A stretch of 64,000 nt of DNA, taken from assembly GCF_039535785.1 (NCBI RefSeq), contig NZ_BAAAXV010000008.1, forward strand, positions 62,001 to 126,000. The letters are read 5' to 3'. This document shows, in pieces, positions 1 through 8,033 of this stretch. Position numbers and translations under genes: made by a program. The notes under the pieces were generated by a model. That model did no database searches and was not told the origin of the DNA. It was given only the letters and a program-made list of their open reading frames with translations. This stretch comes from Nonomuraea helvata. Lineage in GTDB: Bacteria; Actinomycetota; Actinomycetes; Streptosporangiales; Streptosporangiaceae. Position 1 is the stretch's first letter. Each line of letters opens with the position of its first letter.

Positions 1-565
1 CGATCCGGCGGTGGCCGCGGGCCAGCAGGTGCTCGGTCGCGGTCCGGCCGCCGCGCACGTCGTCCAGCAGCACCACGTCCGCGGACTCCAGCCCGGGCGG
101 GACCCGGTCCACGAACACCGTGGTGAGCGAGGCGTGTTCGGCCAGCCAGGCGTGGTCGGCCGCCGAGGGGACGACGATCAGGGAGTCCACGCCGCGCGCG
201 TACATGGACTCGATGAGCATGCGCTCCTTGGCCGCGCTCTCCTCGTACGAGCCGAACACCACCAGCGCCTCGTGCTCGGCCGCGGCGGACTCGACGGCGG
301 CGGCCAGGCGCGAGTAGAACTCGTTCGAGATGTTCTCCATCACCAGGCCCAGCGTGAGCATGGTCGCGCCCCTGGCCAGGCGGGCGGCGGCCTCGTTGCG
401 GCGGTAGCCGAGCTCGCTGATCGCCGCCTGCACCCGCTCCTGCAGCGAGGGTCTGACGTGCGGCTCCTGGTTGACGACCCGGGAGACGGTCTTGAGACTC
501 ACGCCCGCGTGACGAGCCACGTCAGCCATGGTCGGCTTGCCCCCGACCTCCCTCGCGGCTGTCAT
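1..565 (-). CDS. LacI-family transcriptional regulator (partial, C-terminus beyond window)
   Basis: The minus-strand frame starts MTAAREVGGKPTMADVARHA and continues with the LacI helix-turn-helix (ADVARHAGVSLKTVSRVVN) and the start of a periplasmic-binding-like effector domain. It is still open at base 1, so only about 188 residues are present. A second in-frame ATG at 529 (MADVARHAGVS) would fit the family just as well, and would leave room for the promoter of the divergent gene, whose start lies only 11 bases away. Known role of the family: sugar-responsive repressor binding a short palindrome. The best local candidate target is the palindrome at 1744-1755 before the sugar ABC operon; that link is inferred from position. 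Confidence 0.9.
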   Translation of the reverse strand, partial: MTAAREVGGKPTMADVARHAGVSLKTVSRVVNQEPHVRPSLQERVQAAISELGYRRNEAAARLARGATMLTLGLVMENISNEFYSRLAAAVESAAAEHEALVVFGSYEESAAKERMLIESMYARGVDSLIVVPSAADHAWLAEHASLTTVFVDRVPPGLESADVVLLDDVRGGRTATEHLLARGHRRI

Positions 566-576
566 AGTCTGCCCCC

Positions 577-1740
577 ATGGATGACGAATGGATCTGTGGC
601 CGGTTGGGTGAGGACGAGCCCTGGGTGATGGGCGCGGTCAACCCGCCGGTGTTCGAGAACTCGCTGTTCACGTTCGCGACGGCGGAGGAGCTCGGCGAGG
701 CCATCAGGAACGAGGACGAGCGGTACGTCTACTGGCGGGGGACCAACCCGACGGTCGATCTCGCCCAGCGTAAACTCGCCGCGCTCGAGCGGGGCGAGCG
801 GGCGAAGTGTTTCGGGTCGGGCATGGGGGCCATCTCGGCCACCATCTCCTCGCTCGTGCAGGCCGGGGACCATGTCCTGGTCCTGGGCGCGGTGTACGGA
901 CCCACCACGCAGTTCCTGCGGTACCTGGAGAAATTCGGTGTCACGCATACGCACGTCGGCGACCTCGCGGGGTGTGACAGCGCTATCAGGCCGAACACCC
1001 GCCTACTCTACTTCGAATCGCCCTCCTACATGGCCTACGCGGTCGTGGACATCGCGGAAGTGACGGCGTGGGCCCGGGAGCGCGGGCTGGTGACGGCCAT
1101 GGACAACACGTGGTCCACGCCCCTGTTCCAGAAGCCGCTCACCATGGGCGTCGATCTCGTCGTGCACTCGCTGTCGAAGTACATCGGCGGGCACAGCGAC
1201 CTGGTCGGCGGCGTGGTGATCGGCCCGTCCCGGCTGATCAGGCCGCTGGCGCTGACCGAGTACCAGCTGTACGGGTCCGCCATGTCGCCGCACGACGCGG
1301 CCAAGGTGATCAAGGGCCTGCGGACGCTGCCGGTGCGGATGGCGGCGCACCAGGAGCGGGGGCTGGCCGTGGCGGAGTTCCTGAGCGGGCATCCGGCCGT
1401 ACGGGCGGTGCACCATCCCGGGCTGCCGTCCCATCCCGGGCATGCCATCGCGTTGCGCCAGATGACGGGATTCTCCAGCCTGTTCAGCCTCGTCCTGGAC
1501 ACGGAGTCACGCGAAGAAGTCGGCAGTTTTCTCAATAAATTGAGACATTTCAGGATTGGCGTGTCCTGGGGAGGCTTCGAGAGCCTGGTGAACGCGCCCG
1601 CCCTGTCCACCGAGGAGAGCGTCCGGGCCACCATGGGCATCCCGGTCGGCCTCGTCCGCCTCTCGGTGGGTCTGGAGCCCGCGGACACGTTGATCAAGGA
1701 CCTCGGTCTAGCGCTGGAGGGGGTCGGTCGCCTAGCGTGA
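577..1740 (+). CDS. PLP-dependent Cys/Met metabolism (transsulfuration-type) enzyme
   Basis: A protein of 387 residues with the fold-type I cystathionine gamma-synthase/lyase signature. The Schiff-base lysine is K201 in VVHSLSKYIGGHSD, and the pyridine-nitrogen aspartate is D176 in AMDNTWSTP. The length matches cystathionine beta/gamma-lyases (about 380-400), but the substrate cannot be read from sequence: lyase, synthase or an alliinase-like activity are all possible. A CATAGT hexamer at 563-568 lies 8 bases before the ATG and no ribosome site is visible, so a leaderless transcript is plausible. The gene is divergent from the LacI gene and 35 bases upstream of the sugar importer on the same strand, but the operator between them suggests separate control. 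Confidence 0.85.
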   Translation: MDDEWICGRLGEDEPWVMGAVNPPVFENSLFTFATAEELGEAIRNEDERYVYWRGTNPTVDLAQRKLAALERGERAKCFGSGMGAISATISSLVQAGDHVLVLGAVYGPTTQFLRYLEKFGVTHTHVGDLAGCDSAIRPNTRLLYFESPSYMAYAVVDIAEVTAWARERGLVTAMDNTWSTPLFQKPLTMGVDLVVHSLSKYIGGHSDLVGGVVIGPSRLIRPLALTEYQLYGSAMSPHDAAKVIKGLRTLPVRMAAHQERGLAVAEFLSGHPAVRAVHHPGLPSHPGHAIALRQMTGFSSLFSLVLDTESREEVGSFLNKLRHFRIGVSWGGFESLVNAPALSTEESVRATMGIPVGLVRLSVGLEPADTLIKDLGLALEGVGRLA

Positions 1741-1743
1741 CCT

Positions 1744-1755
1744 GACAGCGCTGTC
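1744..1755. promoter_or_regulatory. Palindromic LacI-type operator upstream of sugar ABC operon
   Basis: GACAGCGCTGTC is a perfect 12-base palindrome with the central CG typical of LacI-family operators. With one more base each side it is TGACAGCGCTGTCT, one mismatch from a 14-base palindrome. It sits 20 bases before the ATG of the solute-binding protein gene. The LacI gene at 1-565 is the nearest candidate binder (inference). Confidence 0.6.
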
Positions 1756-1775
1756 TAAACGCGGGAGGCCTCGTC

Positions 1776-3032
1776 ATGACCAAGCCCTTCCTGGCGGCCG
1801 CGGTCGCCGCCACACTGGTGCTCGCCGGGTGCGGCTCCGGCTCCTCATCCTCCGGAGGGGTACGGCTCCGCATGATCGAGAGCTTGACCAGCCCCGAGCG
1901 GACCAAGCTCATCAAGTCCTTGCTCGACGACTTCGAGAAGGCGAATCCCGGCATCGAGGTCGAGCTGGTCTCACCGCCCCTGGACAGCGCCGACCAGAAG
2001 ATCACCCAGATCCTGCAGACCAAGAAGGACCTGGACGTGCTGGAAGTCCGCGACCACACGGCCAAGTCCTTCTCCAACAACGGCTGGCTGGCCGAGCTGC
2101 CCACCACGGAGTGGCCCGGCTGGTCGGACCTGACCGAGCTGGCCCAGAAGAAGGCCGTCGAGATCGGGGGCAAGGCCTACCTGATCCCGTACGGGTTCTA
2201 CGAGCGCACGCTCTTCTACCGTACGGACTGGGGCATGGCCCAGCCGCCGGCCACGTGGCAGGAGCTCTACGAGGCCGGCAAGAAGCTGACCTCGGGCAAC
2301 CGGTACGGCTACTCGTTCAGGGGCGGCAAGGGCGGCGCGGACTACGCGGTCCAGATGATCAGCGCGTACAACGGCGAAGCCCTGAATCCCGAAAAATCGT
2401 TCTATCTCAAGGACAAGCGCACGATCTTCTCCACCCCCGAGGCCGCCCAGGCCCTGGACCTCTACGTCAAGATCTTCAAGGAGGCGTCCCCGCCCGACTC
2501 CGTCTCCTGGGCCTATCCCGAGATGGTCCAGGGCTTCACCTCGGGCGTCACCGGCATGCTCATCCAGGACCCCGAAGTGATCAAGACGGTCCAGGAGAGC
2601 GGCGTCACGGCCTGGTCCACGGCCCCCATCCCCAAGGGCCCGTCCGGGTACGCCTTCCAGCCCGTCGGCTACGCCGGATGGGGCGCCACGTCGTTCACCA
2701 AGCACCCGAAGGAGGCGGTCAAGCTGGTGCAGTTCCTGTCGGAGGCCAAGCAGAGCATCGCCTTCGCCAAGGGCAACTCCCTCATCCCCATCTCCAAGCA
2801 GGCGCAGAGCGACCCGCAGTTCTCGCAGGGCGCGTGGAAGGCGTACCTGCAGGCCCAGCAGGACCCCAAGCAGGTGATCACGATCAGGCCGGTCGACTAC
2901 CCGGGCTGGAGCCAGTTCCTCGTCGACTCCGACCGTGACGTCCAGTCCTTGATCACCGGCAAGAAGACCGTGGCCGAGGTGCTCAAGTCGTGGGACGCCT
3001 TCTGGACAGACCAGGCCAAGAAGGTCTCATGA
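1776..3032 (+). CDS. Carbohydrate ABC transporter solute-binding lipoprotein
   Basis: A protein of 418 residues beginning with a lipoprotein signal peptide whose lipobox LAGC puts the acylated cysteine at residue 19, followed by a Ser/Gly linker. The rest is a family 1 extracellular solute-binding protein that would capture an oligosaccharide outside the membrane and deliver it to the two permeases encoded downstream. A GGAGG ribosome site precedes the ATG. The stop overlaps the next start as ATGA, so the operon is translationally coupled. No ATPase gene is present; such importers usually share an MsiK-type ATPase encoded elsewhere. The sugar is not predictable. Confidence 0.93.
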   Translation: MTKPFLAAAVAATLVLAGCGSGSSSSGGVRLRMIESLTSPERTKLIKSLLDDFEKANPGIEVELVSPPLDSADQKITQILQTKKDLDVLEVRDHTAKSFSNNGWLAELPTTEWPGWSDLTELAQKKAVEIGGKAYLIPYGFYERTLFYRTDWGMAQPPATWQELYEAGKKLTSGNRYGYSFRGGKGGADYAVQMISAYNGEALNPEKSFYLKDKRTIFSTPEAAQALDLYVKIFKEASPPDSVSWAYPEMVQGFTSGVTGMLIQDPEVIKTVQESGVTAWSTAPIPKGPSGYAFQPVGYAGWGATSFTKHPKEAVKLVQFLSEAKQSIAFAKGNSLIPISKQAQSDPQFSQGAWKAYLQAQQDPKQVITIRPVDYPGWSQFLVDSDRDVQSLITGKKTVAEVLKSWDAFWTDQAKKVS

Positions 3033-3913
3033 GGACCTTCAGCCTCCGCAGGGCGAGGTTCATCGCGCTGTGCCTGCTGCCGGGCGTGGTGTTCGTGTCC
3101 GTGTTCACGTACTACCCGGTGCTCCGCGGCGCGGTGATCGCCTTCCAGCAGTACAACCTGTTCGACATCACCTCCACCCCCTTCGTCGGCCTGGAGAACT
3201 TCAGGGCCGTCTTAGGTGAGGACCGCTTCTGGACGGCGCTCCGGAACACCGGCACGTGGGTGGTCGTGTCGCTGTTCTTCCAGTTCTTCCTGGGCTTCGG
3301 GCTGGCGCTGCTGCTGCGGCGGCACTTCCGCGGCAGGGGCCTCTACCAGGCGTGGGTGTTCTTCCCCTGGGCCATGTCGGGATTCCTGATCGGGCTGCTG
3401 TGGCGGTGGATGTTCAACGGCCAGTTCGGCGTGATCAACGACCTGCTGCTCAAGACCGGCATCATCGACCAGCGCATCGGCTTCCTGGCCACTCCGGGCT
3501 GGGCGATGACGTCGGTGATCGTGGCGAACATCTGGTACGGCGTCACGTTCTTCGCCATCATGATCATGGCCGCGCTGCAGTCGGTGCCCAAGGAGCTGTA
3601 CGAGGCGGCGTCGGTGGACGGCGCCTCGCGGCTGCGGCAGTTCTGGCACGTCACGCTGCCGCACATCCGGCCCACGCTCGCGCTGATCGTGCTGCTGCGC
3701 ATCATCTGGATCCTGAACTTCCCCGACCTCATCTACTCGATGACCGGCGGCGGCCCGGCCGGCAGCACCGACATCATCACGACCTTCCTCATCCAGCAGG
3801 TCATCGGCGGCGACTACGGCCGCGGCGGCGCGGTCGGCCTGCTCACCCTCGGCCTGCTGCTCTCCTTCAGCGTCTTCTACCTCAACGCGACGAGATTCGA
3901 GAAAGCACGATGA
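3029..3913 (+). CDS. Carbohydrate ABC transporter permease (MalF/UgpA type)
   Basis: The chosen ATG at 3029 overlaps the stop of the binding-protein gene and gives 294 residues starting MRTFSLRRARFIALCLLPG. Six hydrophobic membrane spans are evident. The cytoplasmic EAA loop reads YEAASVDGASRLRQFWHVTL (near residue 195), which docks the ATPase in this family. The start at 2990 in the same frame would add residues unlike the family and was rejected. It forms a heteromeric channel with the next gene product, whose ATG again overlaps its stop. Confidence 0.93.
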   Translation: MRTFSLRRARFIALCLLPGVVFVSVFTYYPVLRGAVIAFQQYNLFDITSTPFVGLENFRAVLGEDRFWTALRNTGTWVVVSLFFQFFLGFGLALLLRRHFRGRGLYQAWVFFPWAMSGFLIGLLWRWMFNGQFGVINDLLLKTGIIDQRIGFLATPGWAMTSVIVANIWYGVTFFAIMIMAALQSVPKELYEAASVDGASRLRQFWHVTLPHIRPTLALIVLLRIIWILNFPDLIYSMTGGGPAGSTDIITTFLIQQVIGGDYGRGGAVGLLTLGLLLSFSVFYLNATRFEKAR

Positions 3914-4734
3914 GACGAGTTGCGACCGTCGCCAAGGTCGTCGTGCTGGGCGCCTGGCTGCTGATCACCCTGTTCCCCCTCTACTGGATCGTCGTCACCT
4001 CGCTCAAGCCCAAGCCCGAGATCTTCTCGATGCCGCTCAGGTACTGGCCGGGCAAGGTGACGTTCGAGCACTACGCGGACCTGTTCTCCTTCGCCGACTT
4101 CGGCGCGTACCTGCTGAACAGCCTGCTCGTCTCCCTCGTCGCGGCCGCCGCGGTGACCGCGATCGGCGTGCTCGGCGGCTACACGCTGGCCCGCTTCGCC
4201 TTCCCCGGCAGGGGCGCGCTGATGCTGGCGTACCTGGTCACGCAGATGCTCCCGCTGTTCATCGCGCTCGGCCCGCTCTACCTGCTGATGTCCGACCTCG
4301 ACCTGCTCAACCGGCTGGCCGGGCTCATGCTCGTGTACGTGGCCATGCTCGTGCCGTTCTCCACGATCATCATGCGCGGCTTCTACGAGCGGGTGCCGGT
4401 CGCGCTGGAGGAGGCCGCGCAGGTGGACGGGGCCTCGCGGCTGGTGGCCATGGTCCGGGTGGTGATCCCGGTCATGCTGCCGGGCATCGCGGCCACGTTC
4501 ATCTTCGCCTTCGTCCAGTGCTGGAACGAGCTCTTCCTGGCGATCACGTTCATCGACAGCGAGGACTCCAAGACCATCCCGGTCGCCATGAACTCCTTCA
4601 TCACCCAGTACGACATCGACTGGGGATCGATGGCCGCCGCCACCGTGGTCTCGGTGCTTCCGACGCTGGTGCTGTTCGCCGCCATCCGCCGCTACATCGT
4701 CGAAGGGCTCACCGCGGGCGCGGTCAAGGGGTGA
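3910..4734 (+). CDS. Carbohydrate ABC transporter permease (MalG/UgpE type)
   Basis: A permease of 274 residues starting MRRVATVAKVVVLGAWLLIT, with the ATG overlapping the preceding TGA. It has about six membrane spans and the EAA motif LEEAAQVDGASRLVAMVRVV. This is the second membrane subunit of the importer. The reading frame is open far upstream inside the first permease gene, but that extension is a shadow. The operon ends here, and 38 bases later the convergent prephenate dehydratase gene ends. Confidence 0.93.
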   Translation: MRRVATVAKVVVLGAWLLITLFPLYWIVVTSLKPKPEIFSMPLRYWPGKVTFEHYADLFSFADFGAYLLNSLLVSLVAAAAVTAIGVLGGYTLARFAFPGRGALMLAYLVTQMLPLFIALGPLYLLMSDLDLLNRLAGLMLVYVAMLVPFSTIIMRGFYERVPVALEEAAQVDGASRLVAMVRVVIPVMLPGIAATFIFAFVQCWNELFLAITFIDSEDSKTIPVAMNSFITQYDIDWGSMAAATVVSVLPTLVLFAAIRRYIVEGLTAGAVKG

Positions 4735-4772
4735 TTCATCCGAGATCTCACCGGCGCCGTCCGTCTCGAGGC

Positions 4773-5612
4773 TCAGTCGGCGCGGAACGGGTCGGCCGGG
4801 TAGACCCCGAGGATCTTCACGTCCGTGGTGAAGAACGCCAACTCCTCCAGCGCGTTCTTCAGGCCGGGGTCCTCGGGGTGCCCGTCGACCTCGGCGAGGA
4901 ACTGGGTGGCCGCGAAGTGGCCGCCGACCATGTAGCTCTCCAGCTTGGTCATGTTGATGCCGTTGGTCGCGAACCCGCCGAGCGCCTTGTAGAGCGCGGC
5001 CGGCAGGTTGCGGACGTTGAAGACGAACGAGGTGACCACCGGGCCCTCGCCGGGCGGTGCCTGCACGAGGTCCGGGCTGAGCACCACGAACCGGGTGGTG
5101 TTGTGCGCCTCGTCCTCGACGTCGCGGGCGAGGATGCGCAGGTCGTAGATCTCCGCCGCGAGCGGCGGCGCAATCGCCGCCTGGGTCGGATCCTCCGCCT
5201 CGGCCACCTCTCGCGCAGCGCCGGCGGTGTCACCGGCGATCACCGGCACCAGGTCGTGCTCGCGGATGATCCGGCGGCACTGGCCGAGGGCATGCACGTG
5301 GCTGCGCACGGCCTTGATCGTGTCCAGGGTCGCACTCGGCGGCGCCATCAGGTGGAACTGGATGCGCAGGAAGTGCTCGCCGATGATGTACAGGTCCGAG
5401 GTCGGCAGGAAGTGGTGGATGTCGGCGACCCGGCCGGCGATCGAGTTGTCGATCGGAATCATCGCCAGCTCGGCCTTTCCGTTCTCCACCACCGCGAACA
5501 CATCCTCGAAGGACGCGCACGGCACTGTATGCCAGTCGGGGTAGTGGTGCTTGCACACCATGTGGGAGTTCGAGCCGGGCTCGCCCTGGTAAGCGATACG
5601 TCGTGCGGTCAC
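4773..5612 (-). CDS. pheA: Prephenate dehydratase
   Basis: The enzyme converts prephenate to phenylpyruvate, the committed step to phenylalanine. The GTG start at 5612 gives 279 residues beginning with the usual (M)TARRIAYQGEPGSNSH; an ATG 36 bases further upstream is in frame but adds atypical sequence. The catalytic TRF motif is present in HNTTRFVVLS, and a C-terminal ACT domain follows. The ESRP phenylalanine-sensing motif of the ACT domain is changed to ESYM, so feedback behaviour may differ from the textbook enzyme (inference). The gene stands alone and is convergent with the sugar importer operon. Confidence 0.92.
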   Translation of the reverse strand: MTARRIAYQGEPGSNSHMVCKHHYPDWHTVPCASFEDVFAVVENGKAELAMIPIDNSIAGRVADIHHFLPTSDLYIIGEHFLRIQFHLMAPPSATLDTIKAVRSHVHALGQCRRIIREHDLVPVIAGDTAGAAREVAEAEDPTQAAIAPPLAAEIYDLRILARDVEDEAHNTTRFVVLSPDLVQAPPGEGPVVTSFVFNVRNLPAALYKALGGFATNGINMTKLESYMVGGHFAATQFLAEVDGHPEDPGLKNALEELAFFTTDVKILGVYPADPFRAD

Positions 5613-5707
5613 GCCAGCAGTTTCCCATGCAGCCGGGCGCGGCTGCATGGGAGCGGCCGGTCCCTGCCGAGGCGCCTCGGTGTCGGTAAGGCCTCATGGG
5701 TCTGGCC

Positions 5708-5758
5708 AGCGCCCGCAGGCGCTGAGTGAGAGTCGGCGACTCAACCGCCGACTCTCAC
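5708..5758 (-). terminator. Hairpin terminator downstream of the 46-residue peptide gene
   Basis: A perfect 12-bp stem, GTGAGAGTCGGC (5726-5737) pairing with GCCGACTCTCAC (5747-5758) around a 9-base loop, begins 13 bases after the stop of the small minus-strand gene. A second 7-bp stem (CAGCGCC/GGCGCTG, 5708-5725) follows. Neither has a U-run, as is common in actinomycetes. Confidence 0.6.
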
Positions 5759-5770
5759 GGGAGTGAGTTG

Positions 5771-5911
5771 TTACCACCTGTCGTACCAGTCGCCGTACCA
5801 CCAGGGCCCGCGGCGACGGAAGCGCCAGCGCCAGCGCCAGCGACGGCGCCGTCGGCGCCAGGGCGGCGGCTGGCCCTGGAAGCCAGGCATCGAGATCTGC
5901 GTGAAAGCCAT
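5771..5911 (-). CDS. Small Arg/Trp-rich cationic peptide (46 residues)
   Basis: The frame encodes MAFTQISMPGFQGQPPPW, then six consecutive arginines (19-24), then WRWRWRFRRR (25-34), and ends GPWWYGDWYDRW. It has 13 Arg, 8 Trp and 2 Asp and no Lys or Cys, for a net charge near +11. The start has a near-perfect ribosome site (GGGGGAGGAG, about 3 bases before the ATG), 41 of 46 codons end in G or C, and a strong hairpin follows the stop. I do not recognise a family. The composition resembles tritrpticin/indolicidin-like antimicrobial peptides or a nucleic-acid-binding tail, but that is only resemblance. Upstream, 5912-6077 is unusually AT-rich and holds a TATAAT on the same strand (5997-6002), a possible -10 box with a leader of about 80 bases; no convincing -35 was found. 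Confidence 0.6.
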   Translation of the reverse strand: MAFTQISMPGFQGQPPPWRRRRRRWRWRWRFRRRGPWWYGDWYDRW

Positions 5912-6077
5912 GACTCCTCCCCCGTTGGACAGGCCGACACTTTCACTATGCAGACATTAGCCCTCAAAGGCGGATAAATCACCGTATATTCTGTATATTA
6001 TATGAAAGTGGACGGAAAAGGCGTTTCTGTTTATTAGATCTCATATGAGTAACATTCTAAGAAATGGACACGGAACG

Positions 6078-6557
6078 TCACTTGGTCCAGACGGTCTGGG
6101 CTCCGCTATGGCCCGCCCGTACTGTGGCGATGGTGCCTCCCACGCCGCCGACCAGGGCGAGGACTGCCAAGACGATGACCATGGCGGCGTGCCACCGCGG
6201 TCGCGTCCTGGTGCTTTCGTGGGCTGAGCGTGTGCTGTGTCGCATGAGGCGGGTTGCCAGGGAGATGCCGAGCGCGGCCAGCCAGAGCACGATGACGAAC
6301 GGCAGCACCTGCTCGCCCTGCTCCTCGTGGGCTTCGATGGCTGCGTTCTCTCCGACCTTGTCGGCCAACGTCTCGCCGCTGCTGATCGACAGCGGCACGG
6401 CGGCCAGCGCGATCGTGGCGACGAACAGCACCGCAGGCCACAATCGGCTCGCTGCGGCGGGCCAGAACGCCATCAGGAGGGTGCCCAGCGCCGCGAGCGG
6501 CAGGCATACCACGGCGGCGTGGACAACCAGCGGATGCAAGGGCAGGCCGAAGAACAT
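6078..6557 (-). CDS. DUF2231 family membrane protein
   Basis: A protein of 159 residues opening with the DUF2231 hallmark MFFGLPLHPLVVHAAVVCLP. Four hydrophobic segments are visible (about residues 8-30, 36-58, 83-103 and 121-146), separated by an acidic loop (VGENAAIEAHEEQGEQ). The family is a predicted integral membrane domain of unknown function, often near cytochrome or redox genes. Here it follows the secreted rubrerythrin-like gene on the same strand after a gap of 148 bases (6558-6705) in which I see no gene. Co-transcription is possible but not shown. Confidence 0.85.
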   Translation of the reverse strand: MFFGLPLHPLVVHAAVVCLPLAALGTLLMAFWPAAASRLWPAVLFVATIALAAVPLSISSGETLADKVGENAAIEAHEEQGEQVLPFVIVLWLAALGISLATRLMRHSTRSAHESTRTRPRWHAAMVIVLAVLALVGGVGGTIATVRAGHSGAQTVWTK

Positions 6558-6705
6558 GTCTATCCTGTCCGGCCGGGCTTCGCGCCCGGGCCTCGCGTAG
6601 TGAGAGGTGCCGACGGCCCTGTGCCGTGCCTGGAGGCCACGGTATGGCCACCGACCAGCCTGGTAGCCGTCCCCTCATATCCGGGTGAGCCAGGCGCGAG
6701 CCTGG

Positions 6706-7659
6706 TCATTGCAGCCGATCCAGCGCCTGCTGGAAGGCGCGGGCGTGTCCGGCCTCGTCTTCGGCGTTGTGCGAGAAGCGTTCGGCCGCCTGGTTGTCGC
6801 CCGCTGCCCTGGCGCGCTTGGCGAAGGTCGGATACATGGTCTGGGACTCGTATCGCTCGCCGGCGATGGCCTTGACCAGGTTGGCGTGCGTGCTCCCGAC
6901 CAGGCCGGCCAGCTTGGCCTCATCAGCGAAGTGCTCGTGCAGTTCCACATCGGAGTTGCCGCGGAACAGCTCCGCCACGGCTGGATCCTTGGCGTGCTCG
7001 GCGTACTGCTGGTACTTGGCGTACGCGAGCGCCTCGCCGTGCATGGCCGTGTCCAGGTCGGTCTTGGTCTGTTGCGCGCGGACCTCAGGCGGGCCTTGCG
7101 GGACGTGCACCGCCTCGGCCTTCGCCGGCGCAGGCACGGTGCCCCGACCGGACTCGACGGCCCGCAGCGCGGCGCCGAACGCTCGCGCGTGCGTGCCTTC
7201 GTCACGGGCGATCTCAGAGAAGCGGGCGGCCGCCCGGCTGTCGCCGCCGGCCTTGGCCTGCTGTGCGAAGCCGGGATACATCTTCTGGGACTCGTACGTC
7301 TCCCCGGCCGTCGCGGCGCGCAGGTTCGCGGCGTCGCCGTGGACCAGGCCGCTCAGCGCGGCCTCTTCCTTGAAGTGCTCACCCAGTTCCACATCGGCGG
7401 TGCGCTCGAACAGGCGAGCCACCGACGGCAGATTCTCCCGCTGGGCCTGGGCCGCGTACAGGCGATAAGAGGCGTTGGCGAACGCCTCACCGCGCATCGA
7501 CTGTTCGAGGTCCTTCTGGGCCTGCGGACTCGGCGGATCCACCCTATCGGCGGGCGGACCCATCGGTGAGGCGGAAGCGGCGAACGCACCGCCCATGTGC
7601 ATGCTCAATGCGATCGTGAACGCGCCGGTGATGAGTGCGCGTGCGGACAAGGGAATCAT
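6706..7659 (-). CDS. Secreted tandem rubrerythrin/ferritin-like protein
   Basis: A protein of 317 residues with an N-terminal signal peptide (hydrophobic 9-28, AFAASA cleavage region). Two homologous four-helix diiron-type domains follow, at about 48-165 and 198-316. Each half carries the same carboxylate/histidine motifs in order: GEAFAN or GEALAY; DVELGEHF or DVELHEHF; GETYES or GERYES; DEGTHARAF or DEAGHARAF. These match the E, ExxH-type, E and ExxH ligand sets of rubrerythrins, but neither rubredoxin-like CxxC pair is present. An exported peroxide-scavenging or iron-handling role is inferred. A GGAGGT site lies 4 bases before the ATG. Confidence 0.85.
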   Translation of the reverse strand: MIPLSARALITGAFTIALSMHMGGAFAASASPMGPPADRVDPPSPQAQKDLEQSMRGEAFANASYRLYAAQAQRENLPSVARLFERTADVELGEHFKEEAALSGLVHGDAANLRAATAGETYESQKMYPGFAQQAKAGGDSRAAARFSEIARDEGTHARAFGAALRAVESGRGTVPAPAKAEAVHVPQGPPEVRAQQTKTDLDTAMHGEALAYAKYQQYAEHAKDPAVAELFRGNSDVELHEHFADEAKLAGLVGSTHANLVKAIAGERYESQTMYPTFAKRARAAGDNQAAERFSHNAEDEAGHARAFQQALDRLQ

Positions 7660-8033
7660 CTCGACCTCCCCACCCGGTGCGGATACCTACGGCCATGGTG
7701 GGACCGCTTACCTGGCGAGGTGGTCGGTAACGGTCATCCTGGCAAAACCGCGTGAAGCATGCAGGCCGGATGCAAAGCGTGGCCCATGCGCAGGGCGAGG
7801 CAGCCCCGGGTGGTATGCCGCATCCGGTGCCGCTGCTCCGGCATGGGGTCTTCCATAACGCGGTGAAAGGGGATGGCTACCGCTCATCGCACGCAACAGA
7901 CCTTTCACCGCAGGCCATCCCCAACTAAGCGCCGGACCCCAGCGGCTCGCCGAACAGCCCCACCACGGGCCTCCACGACAGGTAGGTTGCGCTCTTACGT
8001 TGAGCGTGATCCGCATCACAGTGGAGGTCTCCC
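7660..8033. other. Intergenic region (374 bp) with paired inverted repeats
   Basis: No gene is supported here. The region separates the divergent rubrerythrin and DUF485 genes. It holds two interleaved inverted repeats: CGGTGAAAGG (7861-7870) with CCTTTCACCG (7901-7910), and GGGGATGGC (7869-7877) with GCCATCCCC (7914-7922). Because the arms are interleaved rather than nested, the RNA could form an H-type pseudoknot, or the DNA could be two operator half-sites in opposite orientation. A CRP-like site lies at its right end. Confidence 0.5.
8005..8020. promoter_or_regulatory. CRP-like operator upstream of DUF485/actP
   Basis: The sequence CGTGATCCGCATCACA contains GTGA-N6-TCAC, the CRP/FNR-type palindrome, ending 14 bases before the GTG of the DUF485 gene and next to its GGAGG ribosome site. 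Acetate permease operons are CRP-controlled in enteric bacteria, which makes the site plausible; at this position it would act as a repressor site or roadblock rather than a classical activator site. Confidence 0.4.

Noticed and set aside
5755..5982. An alternative minus-strand frame over the Arg/Trp-rich peptide gene, giving an Ala/Gly-rich 75-residue product.
   Set aside because: It has a GTG start without a ribosome site, whereas the 46-residue frame has an excellent site directly before its ATG and a terminator after its stop.
7708..8019. A 103-codon minus-strand frame in the gap between the rubrerythrin and DUF485 genes.
   Set aside because: The translation is Pro/Gly/His-rich without motifs, it covers the likely promoter region, and no ribosome site fits.
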